Origin: Clostridia bacterium
GTDB lineage: Bacteria; Bacillota; Clostridia; Peptostreptococcales; Anaerovoracaceae
Assembly (NCBI GenBank): GCA_030537495.1
Contig: JAUNMH010000003.1
Location: 101,429 to 165,428, forward strand
Length of the DNA stretch: 64,000 nt
Direction: 5' to 3'
Part shown: positions 37,329 to 45,058 of the stretch, one piece after another
Layout of the letters: every line of letters begins with the position of its first letter
How positions within the stretch are numbered: the first letter of the stretch is position 1
Position numbers and translations under genes: made by a program
The notes under the pieces: generated by a model
Told to the model about the DNA's origin: nothing
Seen by the model: the letters and a program-made list of their open reading frames with translations, nothing else
Database searches by the model: none

Positions 37329-38462
37329 ATGATGAATGACAAACTAAGGGCGGCTCGAAAGAGCCGTCTTGGCATATATATACATATTCCATTTTGTTTA
37401 GCAAAATGTAAGTACTGTGGCTTCTATTCAGCCGCGGGAAGCAGTGAAGACGAGCGCAGGGAATATGTGGACAGTTTAATAGAGGATATTGAGGAGTATG
37501 GTAAAGTCTATGGGAAAACCCGCACCGTAGATACTATTTTCATTGGTGGTGGCACACCTTCAATTTTAGATGAAGGTGAGATTAAGAGAATTCTTGTAGC
37601 CGTAAGAAATGCCTTTGATGTTGACGATGATGCGGAAATTACCATTGAATCTAACCCAAAGACTTTAACAAAGAGCAAGCTGCTGGAATATAAGCAGGCT
37701 GGTATTAACAGACTTTCCATTGGAGTGCAGTCTCTTAACTCAGATATACTCGGCACCTTGGGTCGTGTTCATAGTGCAGAGGATTTTTATGAGAACTTCA
37801 AGTTAGCTAGAGAATGTGGCTTTGATAATATAAATGTGGACCTGATGTTTGCTGTGCCAGGGCACACCATGGAAATCTGGGAAGATACTTTGGATAAAAT
37901 TTTCGAGCTGGGGCCGGAGCATATTTCTTTCTATAGCCTGCAGATTGAAGAGGGGACACCCTTTTATGAAATGTTCATGGCAGGAAATTTAGACCAGGTG
38001 CCTGACGAAATAGATAGGGCTATGTACCATAGAACTATTGAAAAACTTAAGGCAGCAGGCTATGAGCACTACGAGATTTCCAATGCTTGCAAACCGGGAC
38101 ACGAATGCAGACATAATTTAAAGTACTGGTCCTTGGAAGAGTATCTAGGAATTGGAAGCGGAGCAAGCTCCTATATGGAAGGCGTACGATTTGCAGAAGC
38201 ACCTGTACTTGAGTTTTACGAAAACAGCAAGGAAGACGATATGTCCGAGTATGTTTTTACTGGGCTTAGGAAAACGACCGGATTTGACTTAGATGATTTT
38301 AATAACCGCTTTGGCATGAAACTATGGGAAGCCTTTGGTGACAGGAGAGAGAACCTAGCAGAATTCCTTGAAGAAGGACTACTTATTGAATCCCAAGGAA
38401 GACTGTACCTAAGTGAGGACGGGCTTGATGTATCCAATGCTATAATGGCGGAATTTGTGTAG
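37329..38462 (+). CDS. hemW: HemW-like radical SAM protein
   Basis: A 377-residue radical SAM protein of the oxygen-independent coproporphyrinogen oxidase-like (HemW) group. The cluster motif is CLAKCKYC (CxxxCxxC), followed by GGGTPS and the HemW C-terminal domain with a wing-helix-like end (GLLIESQGRLYLSEDGLDVSNAIMAEF). HemW proteins are haem chaperones rather than true oxidases. ATG 37329 or a TTG at 37317 could start it. It follows lepA, a common order. Confidence 0.85.
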   Translation: MMNDKLRAARKSRLGIYIHIPFCLAKCKYCGFYSAAGSSEDERREYVDSLIEDIEEYGKVYGKTRTVDTIFIGGGTPSILDEGEIKRILVAVRNAFDVDDDAEITIESNPKTLTKSKLLEYKQAGINRLSIGVQSLNSDILGTLGRVHSAEDFYENFKLARECGFDNINVDLMFAVPGHTMEIWEDTLDKIFELGPEHISFYSLQIEEGTPFYEMFMAGNLDQVPDEIDRAMYHRTIEKLKAAGYEHYEISNACKPGHECRHNLKYWSLEEYLGIGSGASSYMEGVRFAEAPVLEFYENSKEDDMSEYVFTGLRKTTGFDLDDFNNRFGMKLWEAFGDRRENLAEFLEEGLLIESQGRLYLSEDGLDVSNAIMAEFV

Positions 38463-38484
38463 ATGACTTAATTGGGGGATAAAA

Positions 38485-38709
38485 ATGACATTTAAACAGC
38501 TTTTCTTTAGAATATATGATAGAAAAATTGCATCTGGAGAAATCACCTTCAGCAGGTCTGGAATCAGCAAGGCTGATTTTACAAGATTGTGCACCGAAGA
38601 TGGGTTTGTTCTTGAAAGAGAAGCCTTGGAGCTCATTGGGGAAAAGATGAGCCTTGAGGCGGAGGAATTAATGGAACTTATTGAAGCTGCAGAAAAGGAG
38701 AGGATTTAA
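38485..38709 (+). CDS. small hypothetical protein
   Basis: A 74-residue soluble protein, mostly helical, with FSRSGISKADFTRLCTEDGF resembling the edge of a helix-turn-helix but no clear family. ATG with GGGGGATA upstream. Its stop overlaps the start of the next gene by one base, so it is translated in coupling with the CmpB-like protein. Confidence 0.6.
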   Translation: MTFKQLFFRIYDRKIASGEITFSRSGISKADFTRLCTEDGFVLEREALELIGEKMSLEAEELMELIEAAEKERI

Positions 38710-39518
38710 TGCATCACTTTGGGATATTTCACTTAAGTAGCTGGCTCGTTTACTTCTACTTTTACAGTATTTGTGGATGGATATTCGAGTCAGGAAATGT
38801 AAGTATTAGAGAACATAAATGGGTAAACCGTGGATTTATGAAGGGTCCGTGGCTCCCTCTTTACGGAAGTGGCGCCGTTGTAATTCTAATTGTGACAATG
38901 CCTTTTGCGGATAATCCTATAGCCGTATATTTTGCAGGGGCCATAGGGGCTACAATTCTGGAATATATTACAGGCGTTGCTATGTTGGAACTTTTCAAAG
39001 TGCGATATTGGGACTATAGATATAGGAAAATTCAGTTCCAGGGACAGATTTGTCTCGTGTCCACTATTGCCTGGGGATTTCTCAGCTTGCTAATGGTTTA
39101 CGGCATCCATCCTTGGGTAGAGCGCCTGGTTGGAGATATTAATGTTGAGGTAGTCAACGTGGCAACCTTTGTCATTACCTTACTTATTACCTATGACTTC
39201 ACCAACGCATTGCGCGATGCATTGGATCTGCGTAAACTCATTATTCAGGCCAACGAGCTTAAGGAAAAACTTGAGGCCAAAATCGAGGAAAGCAAGGAAG
39301 AAATCGAGGACAAACTCGAAGAAGCTATCTCACAGCTTAGATACGGTCTTAGCGAGCTGCGAGAAGACATTGAGCTGCGTTCTAGAAAAGTGTTCCTGCG
39401 CAACCCAAGCGCCAGCATGAAGGGTCTGGAAGAAGAGTCAAAACTTCTAAAGGCCAAGTTATACAAGCGCTTTGAAGAGATGCAGAAGGAAGGCTATGGC
39501 ACCAAAAGCGCGAAATAG
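38709..39518 (+). CDS. CmpB-family putative ABC transporter permease
   Basis: A 269-residue membrane protein of the ABC_trans_CmpB (PF06541-type) family: YFYFYSICGWIFES, NRGFMKGPWLPLYGSG, EYITGVAMLELFKVRYWDYR and FQGQICLVSTIAWGF are characteristic. Five or so membrane segments are followed by a long charged coiled coil (about 185-230). The family name is historical: no ATPase or binding protein is nearby, and the true function is unknown. Coupled to the small gene before it; the fused CapA/Mur-type gene follows 12 bases later. Confidence 0.78.
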   Translation: MHHFGIFHLSSWLVYFYFYSICGWIFESGNVSIREHKWVNRGFMKGPWLPLYGSGAVVILIVTMPFADNPIAVYFAGAIGATILEYITGVAMLELFKVRYWDYRYRKIQFQGQICLVSTIAWGFLSLLMVYGIHPWVERLVGDINVEVVNVATFVITLLITYDFTNALRDALDLRKLIIQANELKEKLEAKIEESKEEIEDKLEEAISQLRYGLSELREDIELRSRKVFLRNPSASMKGLEEESKLLKAKLYKRFEEMQKEGYGTKSAK

Positions 39519-39530
39519 ACAAGGATGGCT

Positions 39531-41837
39531 ATGATGAACAAGGAAAAACTGAAAAGATATCATATAGACAACTCAAGAAACTGTTATGTGCAGGAGGATA
39601 CAACGGCGTTTAACGAGGCGGTTATCACCTTCACGGGTGAAGTTAAATACAGCAAGGATTTGCCGGGAAATTGCCTGGAATTCATGAATGCAATTCTTGA
39701 TGATAGTGATTTTTCTGTGGTCCCAGCCAGCCTAGGCAAGAGCCTTTTAAGAGACAGCCATAAGGATGAGTTCGTGGGTGCCTTGGGCTATGCTGGTTTT
39801 GATGCCTGTCTCTTTGGGGAAAAGTCATCGGCTAAATATTGCGACGGAGTGAGCATTTCCATAACTCCTGATGTCGCAAAAATTGTCGACGTCAACGGCA
39901 TAAGAATTGGGGTTGTCAATGCCGCGGTCAAAACCTCCAGAGATGTGGGAAGCAAGTTAGCCTCTCAGGTAGCCGGATTAAGAGCAAAGACGGAGTTCAT
40001 TTTAGTTTACTGTAGATGCGCAGAGCAACCGGCAGAGTCTGACGTGAAAGCCTTGGCAGAGCAGGGCGCAGACTACATTGTATTCAATTGTTCGGATATG
40101 CTGAAATCTTATGGCAGAGTGGGTCGAAGCGACGGAAAAATTGTGCCTTTTATCTATTCAGTGGGCACAGCCCTTGAACTGGGAAAAGTGTGTAATACGG
40201 CTATATTTAGGTTGAAAATACTCAGAGATTATAATGGAGAAATAACTCTTGAAGATGAATTCGTGCCTTGCATTTTTGATGCAAACTTGCCAGGTCGAGA
40301 GAACTGCATGATGCCGACTAGAGGTTTCTATAACGGGCGTTATGTAAATGACATAACTAAGGCAGCTGCAAAAAACGTGAGAAAGACCTTGGGTAAGGGC
40401 ATTAAAATGTCTTCTAAAATAAGGCCATTTACTAATATGACCGGTTTCTCGCCACAGGTAAGCATAAAGGAAATATGTGATATTCTTGGAGTCGATAGTG
40501 ACTTCTATGATGGAGATTTTCCTATTGATGAAAAGGTTCATTCTATAGTTATTAGAAATGTGGAGCTTTCTGAGAAGTGCATTGCTGTTCTCGATGAGAC
40601 AGATGAGGAGGATAAGCAAAATCTTATTATCAAGGAAGACATGCTGAAGGAAATCAAGCCTATAATGGCCATTGCGCAGAAGAAGGTAGAGGGGGTTCCG
40701 ACTCTGATTGTTGATTCACCTAGTGAGGCTTTTATAGAAATATCCAGATATATTAGGAAAAAGTATGATTTGTTTACTGTTGCAATAACTGGCTCTGTGG
40801 GAAAATCCACAGTGACGGATATGATTAAGACTGTAATGGCATATAATTATAAGTTTCCTAATATTAAGGGTAATTATAATACTTTCCGTTCGGTGGGTTT
40901 CTGTCTCCAGAAGCTCACAGATAAACACGATGCGTATATTCAGGAACTTCACGGAGGACATCCAGGAGCAGCCAGCCTTGGTTCTTCTATAGTTCTTCCA
41001 AATATTGCAGTTGTAACTAGCATAGCGGAAGTTCATCTGGAGAGGTTAGGAAACAGCATCGAGGGTGTTAAAAGAGAAAAACTTGGAATTGCTGACTATA
41101 TTCAAGAAGGTGGCGCGCTAGTTGTCAATAATGACAATGAGTACCTTCAAAATCTTGATATGCCTATGAGGCTGGTAACTTATGGTGCATTTAATAAGAA
41201 TTCTGATTTCTATGCTGACAATATCAATGAGATGGAGGACAAAATTACCTTTACAATTGTCTGCGAGAAAGGAAGTTTTGATGCGGAGATTTTCTGCCGT
41301 GGACTGCATAACGTGTGTAACGCAGTGGGCGCCTTTGCCGTCTGCAGACTTGCGGGAATTCAGCCTCACGTAATTACCTCAGCACTGTCTAGATACAGAA
41401 CTTCTGGGTTCAGGCAGAACCTCATAAAGAAGGATGGATACAAGATTTTCGCAGACTGTTTCAACTCGGCACCTGAGTCGGTGAAGTCATCGCTTCACAG
41501 TCTGGCAGGAATTCATCCTACTCATGGAGGACGCAGAATTGCTGTCTTAGGTGACATGAACGAGCTGGCGGAGTTAAGTGAAATCAGGCATAGGGAAACA
41601 GGAAAGATGGTTGCTGAATCTGATGCAGACGTTCTTATTACTTTAGGTGAGAAGGCTAAATTCATTGCTGAAGAGGCCATGAAGGAGGGGCAGGAAACCT
41701 ATGCATTTGTGGATAGGGAAGAGATGGAAAATAAGATTAGGGAGATTGTTAAGCCGGGAGATGTGATTCTATTTAAGGCCAGTCACAGCGTAAGGCTTGA
41801 CATTTCCATAGAAAATATTTTTGGAAAAATGTCATAG
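39531..41837 (+). CDS. fusion of degenerate CapA-like domain and Mur-ligase-like (MurF-type) domain
   Basis: A 768-residue protein. Residues 30-255 align in outline with CapA/PgsA-type poly-glutamate synthesis proteins (internal VNGIRIGVVNAA, ILVYCRC...P, AEQGADYIVFNCSDML, IVPFIYSVGTAL), but the metal-binding His and Asp positions of the active CapA fold are gone. Residues 310-400 resemble a MurF N-terminal domain, and 415-768 is a Mur ligase: VAITGSVGKST (P-loop 423-429, Ser for the usual Thr), NIAVVTSIAEVHLERLG and a C-terminal domain (RRIAVLGDMNELAELSEIRHRETG). It may attach an amino acid or peptide to a wall or capsule precursor. ATG 39531 preferred; 39525 and 39534 are alternatives. Confidence 0.75.
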   Translation: MMNKEKLKRYHIDNSRNCYVQEDTTAFNEAVITFTGEVKYSKDLPGNCLEFMNAILDDSDFSVVPASLGKSLLRDSHKDEFVGALGYAGFDACLFGEKSSAKYCDGVSISITPDVAKIVDVNGIRIGVVNAAVKTSRDVGSKLASQVAGLRAKTEFILVYCRCAEQPAESDVKALAEQGADYIVFNCSDMLKSYGRVGRSDGKIVPFIYSVGTALELGKVCNTAIFRLKILRDYNGEITLEDEFVPCIFDANLPGRENCMMPTRGFYNGRYVNDITKAAAKNVRKTLGKGIKMSSKIRPFTNMTGFSPQVSIKEICDILGVDSDFYDGDFPIDEKVHSIVIRNVELSEKCIAVLDETDEEDKQNLIIKEDMLKEIKPIMAIAQKKVEGVPTLIVDSPSEAFIEISRYIRKKYDLFTVAITGSVGKSTVTDMIKTVMAYNYKFPNIKGNYNTFRSVGFCLQKLTDKHDAYIQELHGGHPGAASLGSSIVLPNIAVVTSIAEVHLERLGNSIEGVKREKLGIADYIQEGGALVVNNDNEYLQNLDMPMRLVTYGAFNKNSDFYADNINEMEDKITFTIVCEKGSFDAEIFCRGLHNVCNAVGAFAVCRLAGIQPHVITSALSRYRTSGFRQNLIKKDGYKIFADCFNSAPESVKSSLHSLAGIHPTHGGRRIAVLGDMNELAELSEIRHRETGKMVAESDADVLITLGEKAKFIAEEAMKEGQETYAFVDREEMENKIREIVKPGDVILFKASHSVRLDISIENIFGKMS

Positions 41838-41865
41838 TCATAATAGATTATAATGAGAAAGTAAT

Positions 41866-41920
41866 AAAAGAGGCAGTCGCCGCAGCTTTTTGACCATGCT
41901 GTAGTGACCGCCTCTTTTCT
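41866..41920. terminator. bidirectional terminator
   Basis: AAAAGAGGC (41866-41874) pairs with GCCTCTTTT (41910-41918) and encloses a second GTC/GAC and CAGC/GCTG stem. Confidence 0.85.
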
Positions 41921-41944
41921 CATATATGAGAGGAAGTTAAAAAA

Positions 41945-43327
41945 CTATATATATTCTCTTTTGCTTGTGTTCCTCCAAATTCCCATTTTTTCAGCTTCTT
42001 TAATCAGTTCTTCTCTGAAGTCAGGATGGGCAATTCCGATTAGCATTTCTGCTCTCTGCCATGTGGATTTTCCCTTAAGATTTACTGCACCGAATTCTGT
42101 GGTGATGTAGCCGGTACATGATCTAGGAGTAGTGATAATGGAACCTGGAGCAAGGATAGGTGAAATTGTTGAAACTAGTTTTCCGTTCTTTAAGGTCTTT
42201 GTTGAAGGAAGGCAAAGGAAGCTCTTTCCTCCGTTGGAACGGAAGGCACCGATTACGAAGTCCAGCTGACCGCCGGTACCACTGATTTGTCTGTATCCCG
42301 CCGATTCTGCGCAGACCTGTCCATAGATGTCAACTGTTAGACAGCTGTTTATGGAAATGAACTTATCTATAACTTCGATATTTGAGCAGTTATTTACCCA
42401 TTCGATTGGAGCACAGCAACACTGCGGATTGTTGTTGATGAAGTTGTATAATCTGTCTGTTCCTGCGGCAAATGAATAAACTGCGCGACCGTAGTCCAGA
42501 GGAAGTTTTGTTTTATTGACAATCTTTCCTGCATCGTAGAGATCAAGGTATGCGTCAACAAACATTTCTGTATGAATGTTAAGGTCCTTTAAATCAGAGT
42601 GGGCAATGAGGGAACCTATGGATGAAGGAAGTCCTCCAATACCAATCTGAAGTGTGGAACCGCTTTCTAAATTCTGAACTACGTGGTTTGCAATGGCCTG
42701 GTCAACTTCGGAAGGATCCTTTACCTTAAGGTGTGACATAGGAGGATTTTCGCCTTCTACAATAAAGTCGACGTCTCTTACGTTGATTTCGTTGTTGTAG
42801 CCATATGCGTGAGGCATGTTTTCGTTAACTTCAACGATTACTGTTTTCGCTGCTCTGATAACACCTAGCATGTCTGCAACCTGTGGTCCTAGGTTAAAGT
42901 TACCGTGTTCATCCATTGGACCTACCTGAAACATAGCTACATCGATGTTGTTGCCATCAATGTTCCAAAGCTCTGGCAGTTCGCAGAACATCATTGGAAT
43001 ATACCAGCAGTTACCGTCATCAGCCATTTTTCTATCGTTAGCATTGAAGTGGGCAGACATGAAGCGAACGTGCTTTACACCTTCTTCACCTAGTTCCTGA
43101 ACTCTCTTATATGTTTCAAATGGATTGTTTCTAATTGCAACTGTAGAAAGAATCTTTACTCCAAAGAGGTCGTCCACTCTTTCTGCAAGAGCCTTGTCCA
43201 AGGTATCAACTACGCCAGCGCCGGTACCAAAGTGGACTCTATCTCCGTCATTGACAGTTAAAACAGCTCTTTCTCTAGAAACAAGCTTTCTTTTATACAT
43301 TGCTTTATATTCTTCATAATAACTCAT
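41945..43327 (-). CDS. butyryl-CoA:acetate/4-hydroxybutyrate CoA-transferase family protein
   Basis: A 460-residue class I CoA-transferase. Catalytic glutamate region NIHTEMFVDAY, GIGGLPSSIGS and GTGGQLDFVIG are present. It belongs to the same family as the protein at 12376-13701 but is clearly divergent, so the two probably use different acyl groups. In fermenting Clostridia such enzymes form butyrate from butyryl-CoA with acetate as acceptor. ATG 43327, with GGGGGAA upstream, is preferred over a longer frame. It is transcribed away from arcA. Confidence 0.87.
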   Translation of the reverse strand: MSYYEEYKAMYKRKLVSRERAVLTVNDGDRVHFGTGAGVVDTLDKALAERVDDLFGVKILSTVAIRNNPFETYKRVQELGEEGVKHVRFMSAHFNANDRKMADDGNCWYIPMMFCELPELWNIDGNNIDVAMFQVGPMDEHGNFNLGPQVADMLGVIRAAKTVIVEVNENMPHAYGYNNEINVRDVDFIVEGENPPMSHLKVKDPSEVDQAIANHVVQNLESGSTLQIGIGGLPSSIGSLIAHSDLKDLNIHTEMFVDAYLDLYDAGKIVNKTKLPLDYGRAVYSFAAGTDRLYNFINNNPQCCCAPIEWVNNCSNIEVIDKFISINSCLTVDIYGQVCAESAGYRQISGTGGQLDFVIGAFRSNGGKSFLCLPSTKTLKNGKLVSTISPILAPGSIITTPRSCTGYITTEFGAVNLKGKSTWQRAEMLIGIAHPDFREELIKEAEKMGIWRNTSKREYI

Positions 43328-43393
43328 GTAATGTTCCCCCTTTTTAGATACAAATAATAATACAAGTAATAATTCTACACACAACTATATTAA

Positions 43394-43423
43394 ATTATAC
43401 TATTACAGGTGTATCTTAGTCAA
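43394..43423 (-). promoter_or_regulatory. promoter of the CoA-transferase gene at 41945
   Basis: On the minus strand: TTGACT (43423-43418), 18 bases, TATAAT (43399-43394). Confidence 0.6.
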
Positions 43424-43479
43424 GTTCAACAAAAACCTGCCTGAAATAAAAAGTTTTTTGTGAATTTTAATAAAAATGT

Positions 43480-43508
43480 TTGACTTTTTATGTGTATAGT
43501 GTTAATAT
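43480..43508 (+). promoter_or_regulatory. promoter of arcA
   Basis: TTGACT at 43480-43485, 17 bases, TAATAT at 43503-43508. The ribosome binding site AAAGGAGG follows at about 43550. Confidence 0.6.
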
Positions 43509-43565
43509 GCACTTGTGAGTAAATATACTAAAATACTAATAAAAATGACAAAGGAGGACTCACCA

Positions 43566-44795
43566 ATGAAAGATGGTATTCACAATTTTTCTGAAATCGG
43601 TAAATTGAACAAGGTTTTACTACATAGACCGGGCAGAGAATTGGAAAAACTGACTCCTGATAATTTTGAGGAACTGCTTTTCGATGATATTCCATTCCTA
43701 AAAGTTGCACAGGAGGAACATGACAAGTTTGCTAAGCTTTTGCAGGACAACGGCGTCGAGGTCGTTTATTATGAAAAAGAGGTTGCCAAGGCACTGGCAG
43801 ACAAGAATGTTAGAGAACAGTTTGTTGATGAATTTATTAAGCTAAGTCCTATTGATGCTGATGGACGTAAGGATGAGCTTAAAGAATTCTTAAATGAAAA
43901 GAGCGCAGATGATTTAGTTGAAACATGCATTTCCGGATTATTTACTGCAGATTTAAGCACTATAAAGGGAGATTCTCTTATAGACGTAGTAGAGCTAAAT
44001 GGCGAGAAAAAAGCTTTTGCAAGCTTACCTATGGTTAATCTTTATTTCTCAAGAGACCCTGGAATATGTGTGGGAAACGGAGTTAACATAAATCACATGA
44101 GCACGCCAACAAGAAGACGTGAAGCTCTTTTGATGAAGTATATGACTAAATATGACAGAGACTTTGCACCAGAGGGTACTCCTATTTGGTATGATGCGTA
44201 TGACAACTTCTCCATGGAAGGCGGGGATGTTCTAATTCTTTCAGATGAAATTGTTGCAGTGGGCCATTCACAGAGAACTACCCTTGAGGGAATTGAAAGT
44301 TTTGCTAGCAAATTGCTTAAGAACTCTAGCTTCAAGAAGGTCCTGGTATTTGACATTCCGAAGAGTCGTGCTTTCATGCAGCTTGACACTGTTTTCAATA
44401 TGATTGATTTCGACAAGTTCGTACTTCATCCAGAAATCGAAGGACCACTGGCTGTTTACGAAATCACACTTGGTGCTGATGGTGAGCCGGATTACAACTC
44501 CATTACAGATAGCCTTGACAAGATTCTTGCTAAGGAGCTAAATCTTCCAACTGTTGATATTACGAGAATCGGTGGAGGAAATCTTATTGCAGCTCAGAGA
44601 GAGCAGTGGAATGATGCGTCTAATATTCTTACAATAGCGCCAGGAACTGTAGTTGCTTTCGAGAGAAATTACGTAACTAACGATATCCTCGATAAGAAGG
44701 GAGTTAAGGTACTGACCATTGAAAGTGCCGAGATTTCAAGAGGTAGAGGAGGTCCAAGAAGTCTGACTTGCCCAATTAACAGAGATGATTTATAG
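43566..44795 (+). CDS. arcA: arginine deiminase
   Basis: A 409-residue arginine deiminase that converts arginine to citrulline and ammonia. Catalytic Cys402 lies in the C-terminal RGRGGPRSLTCPI; FSRDPG, EGGDVLILSD and FNMIDFDKFVLHPE are conserved family segments. ATG 43566 is preceded by AAAGGAGG eight bases away, giving the normal family length. arcB (ornithine carbamoyltransferase) and arcC (carbamate kinase) are not adjacent in this window, so citrulline must be handled by genes elsewhere or exported. Confidence 0.96.
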   Translation: MKDGIHNFSEIGKLNKVLLHRPGRELEKLTPDNFEELLFDDIPFLKVAQEEHDKFAKLLQDNGVEVVYYEKEVAKALADKNVREQFVDEFIKLSPIDADGRKDELKEFLNEKSADDLVETCISGLFTADLSTIKGDSLIDVVELNGEKKAFASLPMVNLYFSRDPGICVGNGVNINHMSTPTRRREALLMKYMTKYDRDFAPEGTPIWYDAYDNFSMEGGDVLILSDEIVAVGHSQRTTLEGIESFASKLLKNSSFKKVLVFDIPKSRAFMQLDTVFNMIDFDKFVLHPEIEGPLAVYEITLGADGEPDYNSITDSLDKILAKELNLPTVDITRIGGGNLIAAQREQWNDASNILTIAPGTVVAFERNYVTNDILDKKGVKVLTIESAEISRGRGGPRSLTCPINRDDL

Positions 44796-44826
44796 GGATG
44801 ATTTCTATTTCTAAGATGGATTAAAA

Positions 44827-44868
44827 ATACGGTGTAACCTGGATAAGTAGGTTACACCGTATAACTTT
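44827..44868 (+). terminator. terminator-like hairpin after arcA
   Basis: A 13-bp perfect stem: ATACGGTGTAACC (44827-44839) with GGTTACACCGTAT (44850-44862). Only a weak T-run follows. Confidence 0.7.
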
Positions 44869-44884
44869 GGAAAATCAATGCTTT

Positions 44885-44963
44885 CCACGTTTTTCCGCAA
44901 GTTTCGAGAGTAAAATTACACATTTTTCCGTGAAATTCAGGGCACATTTTACACATTTTTCTG
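44885..44963. repeat. short direct repeats around a AC-ATTTTTCYG core
   Basis: ATTACACATTTTTCCG (44915-44930) and TTTACACATTTTTCTG (44948-44963) are near-identical copies 33 bp apart; a related CACGTTTTTCCGC lies at 44885. It sits between arcA and the micro-ORF on the other strand. Not an IS or CRISPR. Confidence 0.4.
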
Positions 44964-44971
44964 AAAAAGTC

Positions 44972-45052
44972 TTACTTCTTCATTTTCTTGCTCTTTTGAT
45001 AATAGTAAAAAGCCAGGCCGCCCATGGCCAAAAGTCCTAATATAACATACAT
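44972..45052 (-). CDS. 26-residue membrane micro-protein
   Basis: Frame reading MYVILGLLAMGGLAFYYYQK and then six Lys/Met-rich residues: one hydrophobic helix followed by a basic tail, like other bacterial single-span micro-proteins. The ribosome binding site GGGAGGT lies nine bases upstream of its ATG at 45052 and overlaps the stop region of the ASKHA gene, so it would be expressed as the last cistron of that operon. Too short for family assignment; the coding potential rests on the excellent ribosome binding site and topology. Confidence 0.55.
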   Translation of the reverse strand: MYVILGLLAMGGLAFYYYQKSKKMKK

Positions 45053-45058
45053 ATTTTC

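Noticed and set aside
44885..44963. CRISPR-like repeat
   Set aside because: Only two or three imperfect copies, no regular spacing or spacers, no cas genes.
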